Shown piece by piece: positions 35,180 to 46,732 of a stretch of DNA of 64,000 nucleotides (positions are counted from its first letter, which is position 1; the number at the start of each line of letters is the position of its first letter). Under the pieces are notes generated by a model. That model did no database searches. It saw nothing but the letters and a program-made list of their open reading frames with translations, and had not been told where the DNA came from. The DNA is taken from NCBI GenBank assembly GCA_027886185.1, contig WOAB01000528.1, forward strand, positions 1,612,001 through 1,676,000, read 5' to 3'. The position numbers and the translations under genes are program-made. The stretch comes from Rheum nobile (lineage: Eukaryota > Streptophyta > Magnoliopsida > Caryophyllales > Polygonaceae).

Positions 35180-36115
35180 CAAATTGATCATAAAATATTT
35201 TTCACTAATCTAGATTAATTAATTAAACCAAGATTAAGACAAAACAAATGAAAAATACCCAAAAATTGCAAGAATAAAGCTTCCATGTGCTTTGAAAAAG
35301 GACCAATTTTCAAGGCTAGTAGTACCAACAATTGCAAGAATAAAGCTTCCATGTGCTCGAATTTCGGTCAAGACACAACCGGTAACGGGATTTAGGATTC
35401 ATGAGTTTTGACTTCAAAATTGGATGCATTGGGGCAACGATTGAAGGGGATTTTATAGGCATTTTGAATCTTAGGACACCCTCAACAAGGCCCTATGGTT
35501 CATGCCCTCCAATTGAAAATGATTTGGTCCAATTTTGAATTTGTTCAAATCGGCTCCTTGGACGACACAGTGGCTTTGGGGATAAAATTCTACGATTTTA
35601 ATCGACATTCAATCCGATTAAATGTGGAATTACGTGTATGATAAGGTCCTCTTAAATGCCCAATAGTTAATGGCTTCAATCGGATCCAAGAAATTTGCCA
35701 AATCCTCCATTGAAGCTTATAAAAGCTTACGGATGGGCTGTTCGAAGAAGATACGCGTGCGGGTTGAAGGGTTCGTTTTTTGGGCTTTTGGAGGGGCAAA
35801 CGATGTCCGTTTTGGACGAATTTTATATGTACGGACTCGTATTGAAATTCTCTACATGATTATGGGAAAAAATGCAATTTTGGAAGAAGAAAAAAAATTG
35901 TATTGTACGCCTAAGATAAGCGTGTGCTTTTAAACTTGCAAAAAAAAAAAAAAACTACACGCTTAAGCTAAGCGTGTAAGAACTGTGGGCTGTTTTTTTA
36001 AAATACCAATAATACCCCTACACGCTTAAGCTAAGCGTGTAAAACCGGACGCTTAGCTTAAGCGTGTAGTTTCGCGTCCATTTAGCTCCATTCTCGCGTG
36101 TATTTAGCCATTGCC
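35180..36115 (-). repeat. Right terminal inverted arm
   Basis: Inverted copy of the left arm, shorter by roughly 120 bp. A local duplication (AATTGCAAGAATAAAGC occurs twice, near 35265 and 35330) replaces part of the left arm's sequence. It carries the same short ORF at 35670-35933 on the plus strand. Confidence 0.8.
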
Positions 36116-36124
36116 TAAATAATA

Positions 36125-36385
36125 CTCCCTCCGTCCTTTCGTGATATTCCCGCTTGATTTTTATACACTATTTAAAGTTTGATAGAATTTTTAAGATTTC
36201 TTTTAATATATAAGAAAAAATATAGTCATGTGGGATCTTGTTTGATTCGTCTCAACGAGTATTTTGATAATATCAAAAAATTATAATTTTTATTAATATA
36301 TAATTAGAGATATATTAACGATACAAAACCCGCCTCGGCAAGTATGCCCGGTCAAAATGGGAAAATAATTAAGGGACGGAGGGAG
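36125..36385. mobile_element. Stowaway-type MITE
   Basis: 261 bp with terminal inverted repeats CTCCCTCCGTCC and GGACGGAGGGAG, flanked by TA on both sides (36123-36124 and 36386-36387). These are the Stowaway (Tc1/mariner) signatures. It is inserted right at the target duplication of the foldback element. Confidence 0.93.
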
Positions 36386-36439
36386 TACTAAATATAAACT
36401 TTCAATTAAAAATAATACAAACTTTAAAAATTATAAATT

Positions 36440-37290
36440 AATATTCAAACTTTAGGTTTTGTTCGGCACATGCCTTTATAAAGCCTTTATTATTTATAAG
36501 GTAGTTTTTTTATAAAAGTATTTTTATAATACATTGAAATTTGTGTTAGATTGAGTACTTACGTAAAATAAATGTGTTTGGCTATTCAATTATCAAGACA
36601 ACTTCATTTCCCTAAAAAAATTCTTCGTCTTTGTCGTCCTTCTATGCGCCACCCCCATCCACCGTCGCCTCAACACCGTCTTCCTCTTCTTTGTCGTCTC
36701 GGTCGCTGATGCCCCTTCATCTCTTCGTTGTTCGTCTCTTCTTAGAGTCCTAGTTGTCGTCTTCCCCTGATTTGACGCCGCTTCCGATCACACTCTTCAA
36801 ATCTCCACTCGATCTATTATCACATTCACGTCGGTTTTGGTCGCAACCTTCAAATCTTCCACTCGATCTCAATTCCTTATCATATTCAACCAGATCTGGT
36901 GTCAATCAAACCTCGCACAAATCCACCACCGACTATGGTTCAAATATTTCCCTCTATCCTCTCTTTCCCATGCCATCGCCCTCTATCGGGCCTCGTACCA
37001 TTCCCTTTCACCAGATCCATTGCCACCATGACCCAAAACCACCACTGTCGTTCACCTCGATCAAAAGCCACAAAGTCAATGGAGACGCTCTTGCTTGCGA
37101 GAATATTAGAAGGCAAGGGTTCGTTCTGGATGGAGAAATGCAAAATTGAGAAAGAGAGAGAAAAGGACTTTTGTGAAAAAATATCTTTATTTGTAAAAAA
37201 ATATTTGTGATACCAAACAACATTTTCAAATATAAATAATTATAACAAAAAATGTCTTTATAATTTGTTCGACCGATAACCCTTAACTAT
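36440..37290. other. Possible small DNA transposon or gene fragment
   Basis: The two edges have weak inverted similarity (TGTTCGG...TTATAAAG at 36460-36485 and CTTTATAA...TTCGACC at 37254-37275). The middle (36600-37130) is more C-rich, with Ser/Pro-rich open frames and no recognisable domain. A non-autonomous element carrying a captured fragment is possible, but the evidence is thin. Confidence 0.25.
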
Positions 37291-37727
37291 ATATACTGAA
37301 AATGGTATGATCCGATTTTCCGGTGAATATTCTGGCTAACAGATGTGGCCGTCGGATTTGTGACTGGGAACTCCACGTGTAAATAAAATCAGATGACATG
37401 TATTAGCAATGTTGCACGTGTAATTTGTAATTAAAAAGAAAGCAAACCAAAGTTTTAGAAAAATCTAAAATTATTGTTTGGTCCAATTTCAGAAATTTTT
37501 GAAATTTAAAGACCCCCAAATATCCCAAAGAATCAAGATTGAATAGAAATTTATTCGGTTTTTTCGCCTGGTATCTCTGAAGTAAAGCGAAATTCGCGAG
37601 GTGTCCCAAAATTTTATCTATTTCGCGTGGTATCTCTGAGTTTTTTTTCCGCCAAATACCCTTCCGCTAAATTTTAAACGGTTCTGTTTAAAAAAAAAAA
37701 AAACAAATGAGAGGGAAAATCCATTAA
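37291..37727. other. Intergenic, no gene seen
   Basis: AT-rich. The phrase GTGGTATCTCTGA or a close variant recurs at about 37568 and 37629, which suggests a worn repeat. Nothing else is supported. Confidence 0.4.
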
Positions 37728-38130
37728 TCTATCTTTTTTTTTTTTTTGAAAAGGTAAGAATTTGAGTTACCGACATAAAATGTCGGATAGCTCGAGAGGC
37801 CGAACAAACGGCAACTGGAAAAACCAGTTAAAGAATAACACAGACAAGCAAATGAAAATACAACAAAGCAAAAGCGAGCTATAAGACTAGGGAGAGAAGT
37901 AAGTCCAGCACAAACGAGCAGTGCCACCAAACGACGGGTCAAACAGGAAAACAATACTGGGAAATGTTGAATGGACAACCATGACGTTGCCCCCACTCAT
38001 GATGATGGATCTTCAGGAGTCTCAACCACCCTGACGTTGCCTTTTGGATCTTCAGGAGCCTCAACACAACCGCGACCACAACCACAACTGGAACAACTCG
38101 ATTTCCACCCTGAATCAGCTCAACAGAAGC
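37728..38130 (-). mobile_element. Truncated LINE, 3' end only, minus strand
   Basis: Starts with a T-run (A-tail on minus), then GGTAAGAATTTGAG, then blocks shared with 26745-27224 in inverse order. A partial tandem duplication occurs inside it: GATCTTCAGGAG...CTCAAC appears at 38009 and at 38048. Confidence 0.5.
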
Positions 38131-38189
38131 AAAGAAGTACAACACACAAGCTTGCACACACACACACGAAAAGAAAAAGAAGAAGAAAA

Positions 38190-38450
38190 AAGCCAGTTTC
38201 GGGGTCAGCTCTCCTCTTCACTACTGTTGTTGCCTCCATTGCAGCCGCTTGGAAGGGAAGGGCGTCGAAGTCCGCCGACACGGCGGAGGACTCCTCCTCC
38301 CCGGCGGAGAAGTCGGCGAGAAGATCTGGGTCGATCTCTAGGTAGGGAAGGGCGTCGCCGCCGAAGAGGTCGTTTGTGGGTCGGAGATCCGGTTGGGTGG
38401 TCGGGGGTTCCGGGTTCTGAAATTCCGGGAAGGGGGCTCGTCTCTATCGT
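38190..38450 (-). pseudogene. GC-rich gene fragment resembling GOLDEN2-LIKE N-terminus
   Basis: On the minus strand one frame encodes NDLFGGDALPYLEIDPDLL followed by ADFSAGEEESS. This resembles the conserved N-terminal segment of plant GLK transcription factors (DDLF...DVLPDLEIDPEIL...FS). The frame is closed by a TAG upstream (near 38440), and no Myb/GARP domain follows, so only a fragment is present. It lies just 5' of a truncated LINE in the same orientation. The similarity is from memory and short. Confidence 0.4.
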
Positions 38451-39064
38451 CGCCCACTCCGATCACGTGGACTATTTCGCTGGAGTCGAAGGCGGATTCT
38501 TCTTCTTCGAGCTCCGTCGGGGGTCCGAGGAGCAGCTGGGTCGGGACGGTGTGGTTCAGTGTCAAAGTTTGGGAATCCGGGCTCAGGTTGGGCTTGGTCG
38601 GAGCGGGCTCGGTCGGAGCAGGGGCTCGGTACAGAGCAAGGCTCGGTCGGAGCGGCGGCAAGGTGTGGAGCGGGCTCGGTCAGAGCAAGCCCATCCCGCT
38701 AGGGCCGGCTGCTCCCAACGGGAGCGTTTTTTTAGGGGTATTCTTCGACTCAAGTTATATTTTGCTTTTGTCTTCTTTAAATTAGAGCAGCAAGAAAGGA
38801 CCCTTGTTTGACCACATAAATTTGACATTCGCAAGGAAGAAAACATGTGGATTGTAGAGCCAAGTAAAGCGGATTCGTACTGAACATTCTACAGCGCAAG
38901 CGGCGAGATCAAGCGAGCAATCCACACAGAAGCATCAAGCAAACATCTTAAAAGTTGAGGAATCCTTGGATCGGCTGAGCCTCCAAACATTCAGCAAGGT
39001 ACAAAACCTAGATGATGGTGATGATTGAGAAGTAAACTAAAAAATATCTCGCAATCTTAGCCAC
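38451..39064. other. No supported gene
   Basis: The left part (to about 38740) is GC-rich, with GGTCGGAGCGGGCTCGG-type internal repeats. The rest is ordinary intergenic sequence that continues at 41069 after the LTR element. Overlapping open frames in several phases reflect base composition. Confidence 0.4.
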
Positions 39065-41068
39065 TGTTACAGAAAAAAACTGTAATTGAGATTTCAAGAT
39101 AGAATTTCCATAGAAATTCAAGACAGAATTGGATAGGAGGAACTGATGTTCAATCAAACAACAATTCCAAGCTCAATTCGCGGGTTCCCTATGATTTAGA
39201 AAGGAAACCGAGCAAGATTGAGAGAAAACTTTTCATAGAAGAAGAGAGAGATTACAATTGTGTATTTTCTGAATGCATTGTTCTGTTACATTGAATTGTA
39301 TTTAAACTAGAGTCTGACGTCAGCTAACATATTCTGACGTCAGCATTCTAACAACTATTTCCTGTATCAAATCCTTCCTCTCTAGACAACCTTGTCCTCA
39401 AGGTTGAAATCCTGGAAACCTTCTGAGTAATTTCAGCCAAATGCAGCAGCAAATTCAACAACTAATGCTGACTGTTCCAGGGTGCAGCAACTTCAGCAAG
39501 CCAAAGTACATATCCTCAGTTTGCAGCAGCAGAACAACAACACAATGGCCAAGTGTGCAGCACCACATTTACAGCAACAACACCGCCATCACCCAACAAC
39601 TTCACAAAGTTCAGTAATACCAGCACAAATCTCAAATCACATCAGTAACCACAAGCAACCATGCTTCACAACTCTCAGCAGTACACAACACAAAGAACAA
39701 CATCAGCAAGAATACCACCCGGATCAAAAACAAGAAACAACACCAATACCTTTCTATTTCCAAGCTCATCCATTTCAACAACACTTTGAGCTTCAATGCT
39801 CATCCATTTCACCTTGAAGTCAATGTTTTTCCCCGTATCAAACACAAAGGAGCTAGGAAAGTCAATCGACCCGGACATTTCACCACTTAACAACTTGCAT
39901 TTACCTCTATCATAAGGCAATTTAAGTGCAAGAAATTTCATACCATTTTGAGTAGTAAACATAACAGTTCTACTAGGTATTTCTACAAACACCTTATGTG
40001 CAATGACATTCACCAAGAATTCCATTGAATTCCTTCCACAATCGCTCAGCCAATTCCTCTTAAATTGATTGCTCTTCCCTGGATCAAACACAAAAAAGAC
40101 AAGAAAGTCCATCGATCCATAGGAATCTCCCATCATACTCAGTGAATCAACTTCTTTCAATTTACAAGAACACTCAAAAATACCCATTTCTCTCCTAGGC
40201 AATTCGTCAAGCACCTTGTAGGCACTAGCTTCAACTGATACCGGTGAAGCAACAACCCTATTACCAATTCTCCCTGATTTAATCTCAGAAGCACTAATCT
40301 CTAAAGGAGTGGTAATTACCTGCAAATCATTTGGGAAGGATATAGGATGCACGCAGCCTTGTTCAATTGACTTCGCTCCAAGACTCGAATTTTGCTCCTC
40401 AAATTCACGTACTTCTACGCACATCAGTTCAGGTGTTTCCCTTTCCAAATTGGCTTCATAAAGCACAACAGGTTTTGGGATAGTTGGTCTAGTCCCGATT
40501 GAATCTTCGGCCTCTTCAAGAGAGTCGTGCGATTCCGCGATCATGGGTTGAAGACAAGAAATGTCTACCACACTTCTTGAATGCAAAGATTCTCGAAATT
40601 CTGCAAATAGAGAGTGCATATCATCCCTCCATTGTAGAAGAAAACTCCTAAACTCTCTGAGTTGGTCCTCTCGGCTCGTCGCCGCTGCTATGCGATCCAT
40701 GGCATGCGAACATGTTTCTGTCATCGTCTTCAATCTCCGAGGATGAACAACTCTGATACCTTTGTTACAGAAAAAAAACTGTAATTGAGATTTCAAGATA
40801 GAATTTCCATAGAAATTCAAGACAGAATTGGATAGGAGGAACTTATGTTCAATCAAACAACAATTCCAAGCTCAATTCGCGGGTTCCCTATGATTTAGAA
40901 AGGAAACCGAGCAAGATTGAGAGAAAACTTTTCATAGAAGAAGAGAGAGATTATAATTGTGTATTTTCTGAATGCATTGTTCTATTACATTGAATTGTAT
41001 TTAAACTAGAGTTTGACGTCATCTAACATATTCTGACGTCAGCATTCTAACAACTATTTCCTGTATCA
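39065..41068 (-). mobile_element. 2-kb non-autonomous LTR retrotransposon with its own ORF
   Basis: LTRs 39065-39369 and 40763-41068 (305 and 306 bp) have termini TGTTACAG...CTGTATCA and a target duplication GCCAC (39060-39064 and 41069-41073). Read on minus, AAGGTATCAGAGTT beside the right LTR is a tRNA-Met-type primer site, and AGAGAGGAAGGA beside the left LTR is the polypurine tract. The LTRs differ at about five bases plus one indel, so insertion was recent. There is no pol; the internal region holds one ORF of unknown type. Confidence 0.88.
39675..40724 (-). CDS. Unknown ORF of the 2-kb LTR element
   Basis: Start ATG at 40724, 38 bp after the primer site, giving 349 aa. The N-terminus is helical and charged (MTETCSHAMDRIAAATSRED, then QLREF). 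It shows no CCHC knuckle, protease or RT motif. The C-terminal half repeats a module: GSMDFLVFFVFDPGKSNQFK, then GSIDFPSSFVFDTGKNIDFK, each followed by a Trp-containing segment, and a third remnant LFLVFDPGG at the end. It may be a gag-like or captured protein. I do not recognise it. Confidence 0.6.
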   Translation of the reverse strand: MTETCSHAMDRIAAATSREDQLREFRSFLLQWRDDMHSLFAEFRESLHSRSVVDISCLQPMIAESHDSLEEAEDSIGTRPTIPKPVVLYEANLERETPELMCVEVREFEEQNSSLGAKSIEQGCVHPISFPNDLQVITTPLEISASEIKSGRIGNRVVASPVSVEASAYKVLDELPRREMGIFECSCKLKEVDSLSMMGDSYGSMDFLVFFVFDPGKSNQFKRNWLSDCGRNSMEFLVNVIAHKVFVEIPSRTVMFTTQNGMKFLALKLPYDRGKCKLLSGEMSGSIDFPSSFVFDTGKNIDFKVKWMSIEAQSVVEMDELGNRKVLVLFLVFDPGGILADVVLCVVYC

Positions 41069-41970
41069 GCCACAAACCCTCATAAATAGATACAAAAAAT
41101 GACAATATTACTTAATTTCGGAAAGAAAATCTAAATCCTTAAAACCCCCAAATATCCACCTAAAGATCTCAAGAAACTGACTTTATAAAACAAGAACAAA
41201 AAGATTGAAGTTTCTTCTACTTCAAAACTTTAATTCCACCTCCAAACCCTCTAACCCCCACACACATACAAAAAGAAGAAGCAAGAACACCAACAAGCAG
41301 TAAAATTCCAAATTAAACTTAATTAACAAGTAGCCAAATAGTTGCGAATTAAAAGCAACACAGCTAGACTAAAAATGGAAGAAACGAAGACAAAAGAACA
41401 CACAATCGGAACTGAAAAAGCAAACTGAACATTTTCCCGATGAAGGCAGGGTTGAAGTTAAATAGTTCTTCCAAATTGCACTCATCGGAACTTGCAATTT
41501 TCACCACTCTGGGTTTTCAAGGGCCAGCTAGGGCCGACTCCCCTATTCGATCATGCCTCTTAATATGAAGGCAAATGTGTAAAGTAAAAGACAAAATAAC
41601 TAAAAAAATAAATATTTATTAATAAATTAAAGGTTTGAAAAATGAATATTTCCATAAAGATGGAATATCGAATATCACATGCTCTTATCTTTTTCAAAAT
41701 TCAATCACCAGTTTTGGGCTTGGCCCATACAAAGAAATGGGTTGGACTCAAGTTAATTCATTACGTACAATAAGAGATTTTTACACTTAACCACCCTTCA
41801 TTTTAGAGTTTTTGTATTTAACCAACAGTCATATTCAATTTTTGTCAAAAATCACCCCTTATTTTAAGTTGTTTACAATTAACCATCTCGTATCTTCATT
41901 TTTTGTCAAAAATCACCCTTTATTTCAAGTTGTTTGCATTTAATTACCCTTATCTTCAAATATCTATATA
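41069..41970. other. Intergenic, no gene seen
   Basis: The first 500 bp resemble a purine-rich leader or intron and continue the sequence left of 39065. From 41780 a phrase with TTTTTGTCAAAAATCACCC is tandemly repeated three times. Nothing codes. Confidence 0.4.
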
Positions 41971-42837
41971 TTAAAGCTCTCTCATTTTGAGCTCTCAGAA
42001 CGATTCTGAACCCACTATTTATACGTGTAATTTTTCCATTCGTTCTTTTTTAACTAACAAATCTTAACAATTTATAATTAAATTTTATTTTTTTCACATA
42101 TTTTTAATAAACAAAAAAATCTCTCTGATCAAAATATTACTTACCTAAAAAGTTCTTTTACTTCTACCAAAAAACGTTCTTTTACTTACCTAATTAAAAG
42201 TTCTTTTACTAACTTATTTTCAATTTATAATTAAACCCCAACTTAATTTTTATTTTAAACATGATATGATTTACTCTAATTCCATGTATAGTAAATAGTA
42301 ATGATTGTGTTACAAATATTTGAAATTCGAACTTTGCAAATTTAATTCGGTGGGAATATCGTTGGATTATGAATCTTTGATATTATGAATTTGAACTAGA
42401 TATTTTCTCTGAAGATTTGATTTAACTAATTTGAATATCTTGTGTTGTCAAATTTTACATCTAATATTGATTTTAATTGACATTGTTTTGTTTAAAACTA
42501 CCATATAAAAAACATTATTTTATATCATAGATTCATAATCCAATAATTATATATAAATAAGGAAAGAATTCAAATCAATATATCTGATAAATCTGTTAAG
42601 TGTTGCATTATGATAATTTGATAAAACTAAAGTTGTCGTATAAAAGCCATTTATTTTGTTAGGCTAATTAACGTAGACATCAAGTTCGTTTATTTGACAA
42701 ACTATCACAGTTGATTTATTATCTTTCGATTTGATTAACTACAAGTCTACAAGTAATATAAGTTAGATTATTTGTTATTATTGTTAACCTATACAACGTT
42801 GAGTTCAATTATTTAATTTACTAATTTTTTTTCATAT
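41971..42837 (+). mobile_element. Possible Helitron 5' terminus
   Basis: TCTATATATTAAAGCTCTC is typical of plant Helitron 5' ends and resembles the starts of the two copies at 62.0 and 62.55 kb. Behind it the sequence is AT-rich and non-coding. No CTRR 3' end with hairpin was found, and the MULE interrupts the region at 42847. Confidence 0.4.
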
Positions 42838-42893
42838 TATATTTTAGGAAAAAGATATATACACACGAAAAATCGTCTAAATGCAAACCAAAG

Positions 42894-43132
42894 TATGCGT
42901 TAAGCCTTAACGTACAGGTTTTGTGCGATATGTCTTAACGCACAAGGGACAGAAGAGACATTTTCGGAAAATTCGAGGGTAAAATCTGTGCGTTAAGTCA
43001 TGTCGCACATGTTGAATTGGGCCAAGGGAGACAAGCCCAAAAATATTCTGGCCCAGCCCAACCACCTGTGCGTTAAGGCATATCGCACAGATTTATGTGC
43101 GACAAGCCTTAACGCACAACGGTGCGATAAGG
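42894..43132. promoter_or_regulatory. Five 23-bp palindromes upstream of the PMD gene
   Basis: Sites are 42894-42916, 42922-42944, 42987-43009, 43067-43089 and 43096-43118, plus a half site at 43121-43132. Each has an 11-bp arm like TGTGCGTTAAG, one central base and the inverted arm. Some arms use the variant TGTGCGAYA. The outermost lies 48 bp inside the MULE terminus. Confidence 0.88.
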
Positions 43133-43247
43133 GTTGAAGCCGCTTCTTCTTCCCCTTTCCCATTTCCTGATTTCGGCGCCGAATTTTTTCTCGTTTCTTC
43201 GATTTCGATTTCCCAGAATTTTCGTCTATTCAATCTCAAATCCGATC

Positions 43248-46200
43248 ATGGATTCAACTAGGGGGGCTTCATGGCGGTCCGATTGGTGGTGATGAGGTGG
43301 CCGGAGGCGTTGAGGCGGCGGCGACCGGAGCTCCTGTGCAGCAGACTCGCGCCGGTGGTGGTGCTTTGGCGTCTGGTTCCGGAGCTGAGGGGGTGCAGAC
43401 GACGGCCGGTGTCAGAGGAGGAGCCGCCGCTGGTGTCGGAGGTGGAGCCGCCGTCGGTGTCGGAGGTGGAGCCGCCGCTGGTGAAGCTCCGGCTTGGATG
43501 GCCATGGAGGAGGAGGAGGAGGAGGATGAGGAGGATGGTAGCTTAGTCCGACGGACTACTGGTGGCGCGAGACGTCGGTTGACCCCATCGATCCCGTCGA
43601 GTCCACCTATTGACGTTACACCCACAACAGGCATCAATCGTCAGGTAAGTAGATTTGCTTAGAAATCATCCAAATTTATCCAAATTGTGTCGTTAAATTT
43701 TAATCGTTATATTTGTTAGATTTGCTTAGAATTCATCCAAATTTTGACGTTAAATTTTAATCGTTATATTTGTTAGATTTGCTTAGAATTCATCCAAAAT
43801 TAGGTTTATATAAAATTTAGAGAAATATGATAATATATATAATTTAGATAAAATTTAAATGAAATTTAAAATGTCATATAATATTTAGCGAAATAGGTAT
43901 GAAAGTTAGATAATTCTGAACCGATCAATAAATATGAAATTTAGATAAAATAGATTAATTAGAAATAAAAAAATAAAATTAGATATTATAGAAATTAAAT
44001 TATATAATTTAAGTTTAAAATAAAAGTTCGAATTTCATTTGAAATTGAGAGAAATAAATTAATGATATTAGAGAATGACTATAATAAATTACGAAACAAT
44101 AATTTTAGGCATTACGGGACGCGTTGGGTGGATCTGAGGGGATGACACATCCCGCTCCGGTAGCTGATCGACGCGGTGCGCCTAGAAGGCACATCTCATC
44201 GACAGTGCGTCGTCATGCGGTGCAGATGAGGGCGGACTTATTAGCAGTAGAGTCGCCGGTTCCAGCTTCTGGTCCGACTGAGGATGCGTCACCGGTTCCA
44301 GCTTCTGGTCCGACCGAGGATGCGAGGATGGAGGACGCATACGTCACATCTGGTGACGATATGCCAGTTGATGAGGCGGCATGTCATGTGTCAGACGAGG
44401 ACGAGGACCTGTTGGCAGACTACATGGTTTCTTATGAGCCGATTTTACCGGATGAGACCGACCCTCCACCTCCTTGTTCTATCCCATCCCCCGTTTCCTC
44501 CCCGTTCCCTTATAGTCTTGTTGCCCCCTCCCCTATTTCTTCCCCTGCACCAGCTCCAGCTCATGGCCCCGTTCTAGGGCAGTCTTCTTGGATGCTTGGA
44601 GGGCCGCGCGTCCCTTTCCTCCTTCCGAGCTACACCACACATATCGCGAGGGCGATTTTTGATTTGACTCCTTTGGCCCCTCCTCCCCTTCGTGCCCCCA
44701 CCCTTCCACAGCAGCGACGGCACAAGAGAGCTAGAGGATAGACTGCTCCAGAGGATGCTCCAGAGGCTGCACCAGAGGTTGCGCCGGAGGAGGCTGGAGA
44801 TGTTGAGGCCGCTCCCCGTGTTTCAGGTCGTCAGGCCCGCCAGAAGACTCAGGATTTGGTGCGTTTTCTTAACTCATTTGTCTTGTAGAAATTTAATTAT
44901 TTGTTTAATTTCGTAGCTAATATTAATTATCGAACATGCAGACCCGTAAGGTCTTGAGGGTTCACTTCCACGTCGGCATCGTCACAGATCTTGAGCCGTT
45001 CATCAGACCCGAGCCAAAGTCATGGTTTCGGCTAGCGGAGCGTAGTGGCCTCACACATCTCCGTGTTCTTGGCACCGGGGCTATTGATCGCGTCCTGGTC
45101 TCTGCTTTTGTGGAGAGATGGCACCCTGAGACGTCATCGTTCCATTTTCCTTGGGGCGAGATGACGATTACGCTACACGACGTTTATGAGATACTCAGGG
45201 TGCCCATTGATGGGAGGAGCTGTACGACACCAGGCGTGAAGGATCTAGAGTTCAGACGGAGGATTGCGCTGGAGCTTTTTGGGTTTGACGATAGTTCTCA
45301 GGTGGATAGATGGTACCGTACTGGCGGCATTCCTATCGTGAGGCTACAGGACGATTTGACGCGCATGATGGGTAGCGAGCAGAGAGACGAGAGCGTCTTG
45401 GCTTCACTTTATCTGTTCTTGATGCTCGGCTCCACAGTGTTGGTCGACAAGTCTACCCGTCAGATCAAGCACAAGTGGTTGGCACTGCTGTTCGATCACG
45501 AGGCCACAAGCCGATATGCATGGGGAGCAGGCATTCTGGCGTTCCTGTACCATAACTTAGGACAGGCGTCCAGACGAGAGGCGCAGGGCATTGCCAGTTG
45601 TGGCATACTTTTGAGGGTAAGAATTTAAATTTAATAAAATTTAATTAACTTTATACATTATAATTATTTATTTTCTAACCTTCTACTTCGTTCGCCTTCT
45701 TATGTAGTCATGAATATGGGCGTACTTTCCTCATTTTCGTGGACATTATGTCACGGACCCAGCTGCCACGGCCGAGGACCCAGCTGCCATCAGAGACGGC
45801 CAGAAGGTACCATAGAGCAAGGAGCCTGGGCGTTTGGTGTGTATGCGCCAGATGCTGGACAATATTAGATATGAGGAGGTAATATGTTTCACCATATTAG
45901 TATTTTAACTTTTAATATGTACTTCATGCTATATATTTTATAATATGTTATCAATTTTATTTGTTATAGGTACAGTGGTTTCCGTTTCCTAGAATATCAT
46001 TCGACCGACCAGAATACGCTCCTTCCCTGTTTAGAGGGATCATTCAGATCATGGATATTCAGGAGCCGTACCTGCCGGACCGCTGCCTTTGTCAGTTTAG
46101 CCATGTACAAGGGATCCCGATCTTATCCCCAGAGCCGAGCTCATTGATCCGACAGAACGACCTCAGGCATTACGACGTCAAATTCGACGCTCATCTATTG

Positions 46201-46635
46201 GGGGCATGGGATGAGGATCCGAGGCCTTTGATCCAGGTTGAGGCGCCACCAGTCACGCGCTATTGGGATGTTACAAATGACTATCTCGATTGGTTGGACG
46301 AGTATTCACATGTCCATCCCACACCATCGGTGGACACTCTTGCGGTATGTGCAATTTGTTTAAATCAATTAATGTCATTTATTAATTAATCATATTTAAG
46401 TTCTAATGGGTATTTGCCAATACAGCGGAACCAGTTGGTTGCTGGTGAGATTCGTGCCTATTTCCAGAGGCGGACGCGTAGGGATCTTATCCCCGTTCAG
46501 GAGGTTGACGAGATGATGTCTCTTCTATTGCATATGCTGACTGATGAGACTCCTCCGATGGCCCCTCCTCCACCTCGTGCATCACAGATATTCCCGGATT
46601 CCATACACGAGCCGGGGGAGGGTAGTGGGAGTTAG
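43248..46635 (+). pseudogene. Plant mobile domain (PMD/MAIN-like) gene, lightly damaged
   Basis: Exons: 43248-43644, 44109 to about 44862, 44942-45616, 45708-45878, 45970-46344 and 46426-46635, joined by GT-AG introns that keep the frame. The first two exons encode Gly/Ala- and Pro-rich low-complexity sequence. Exon 3 holds the PMD core: RSGLTHLRVLG, then FVERWHPETSSFHFPWGEMT, then ITLHDVYEILRVPIDG. PMD proteins include Arabidopsis MAIN and MAIL1, needed for silencing and genome integrity, and relatives inside transposons. Lesions are a probable extra G in the G6 run at 43261, TAG 44739-44741, TGA 45711-45713 and TAG 45813-45815. Confidence 0.82.
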
Positions 46636-46732
46636 CTCGGAGATTAGCGATGTTATCTGTTTTGAAATTGTGTTTTGGACTTGTGTTTTGTATTTTGGGT
46701 TACATATGTATACATTTTAATTTTCCCAAACT

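Larger units (their letters stand above)
30988..36115. mobile_element. Foldback/MULE-like element with kilobase inverted arms
   Basis: The left arm (from 30988) and right arm (ending 36115) are inverted copies over about 1 kb. The ends share CTAAATACAC and CGAGAATGG. An 8-bp repeat, TAAATAAT, flanks the element at 30980-30987 and 36116-36123. If one mismatch is allowed this extends to 9 bp, the Mutator-like size. Between the arms lies an AT-rich tandem array. No transposase is present, so it is non-autonomous. The whole 5.1 kb could fold into one hairpin. Confidence 0.85.

Noticed and set aside
36754..37210. Protein gene rich in Ser and Pro
   Set aside because: Three overlapping frames are open at once because of base composition. 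No domain or splice structure supports any.
38044..38811. 255-aa plus-strand Arg-rich protein
   Set aside because: It spans a LINE tail and a GC-rich fragment whose better match is on the opposite strand.
38820..41560. A host gene interrupted by the 2-kb LTR element
   Set aside because: The flanks at 38820-39064 and 41069-41560 join cleanly, but no exon with recognisable protein content was found.
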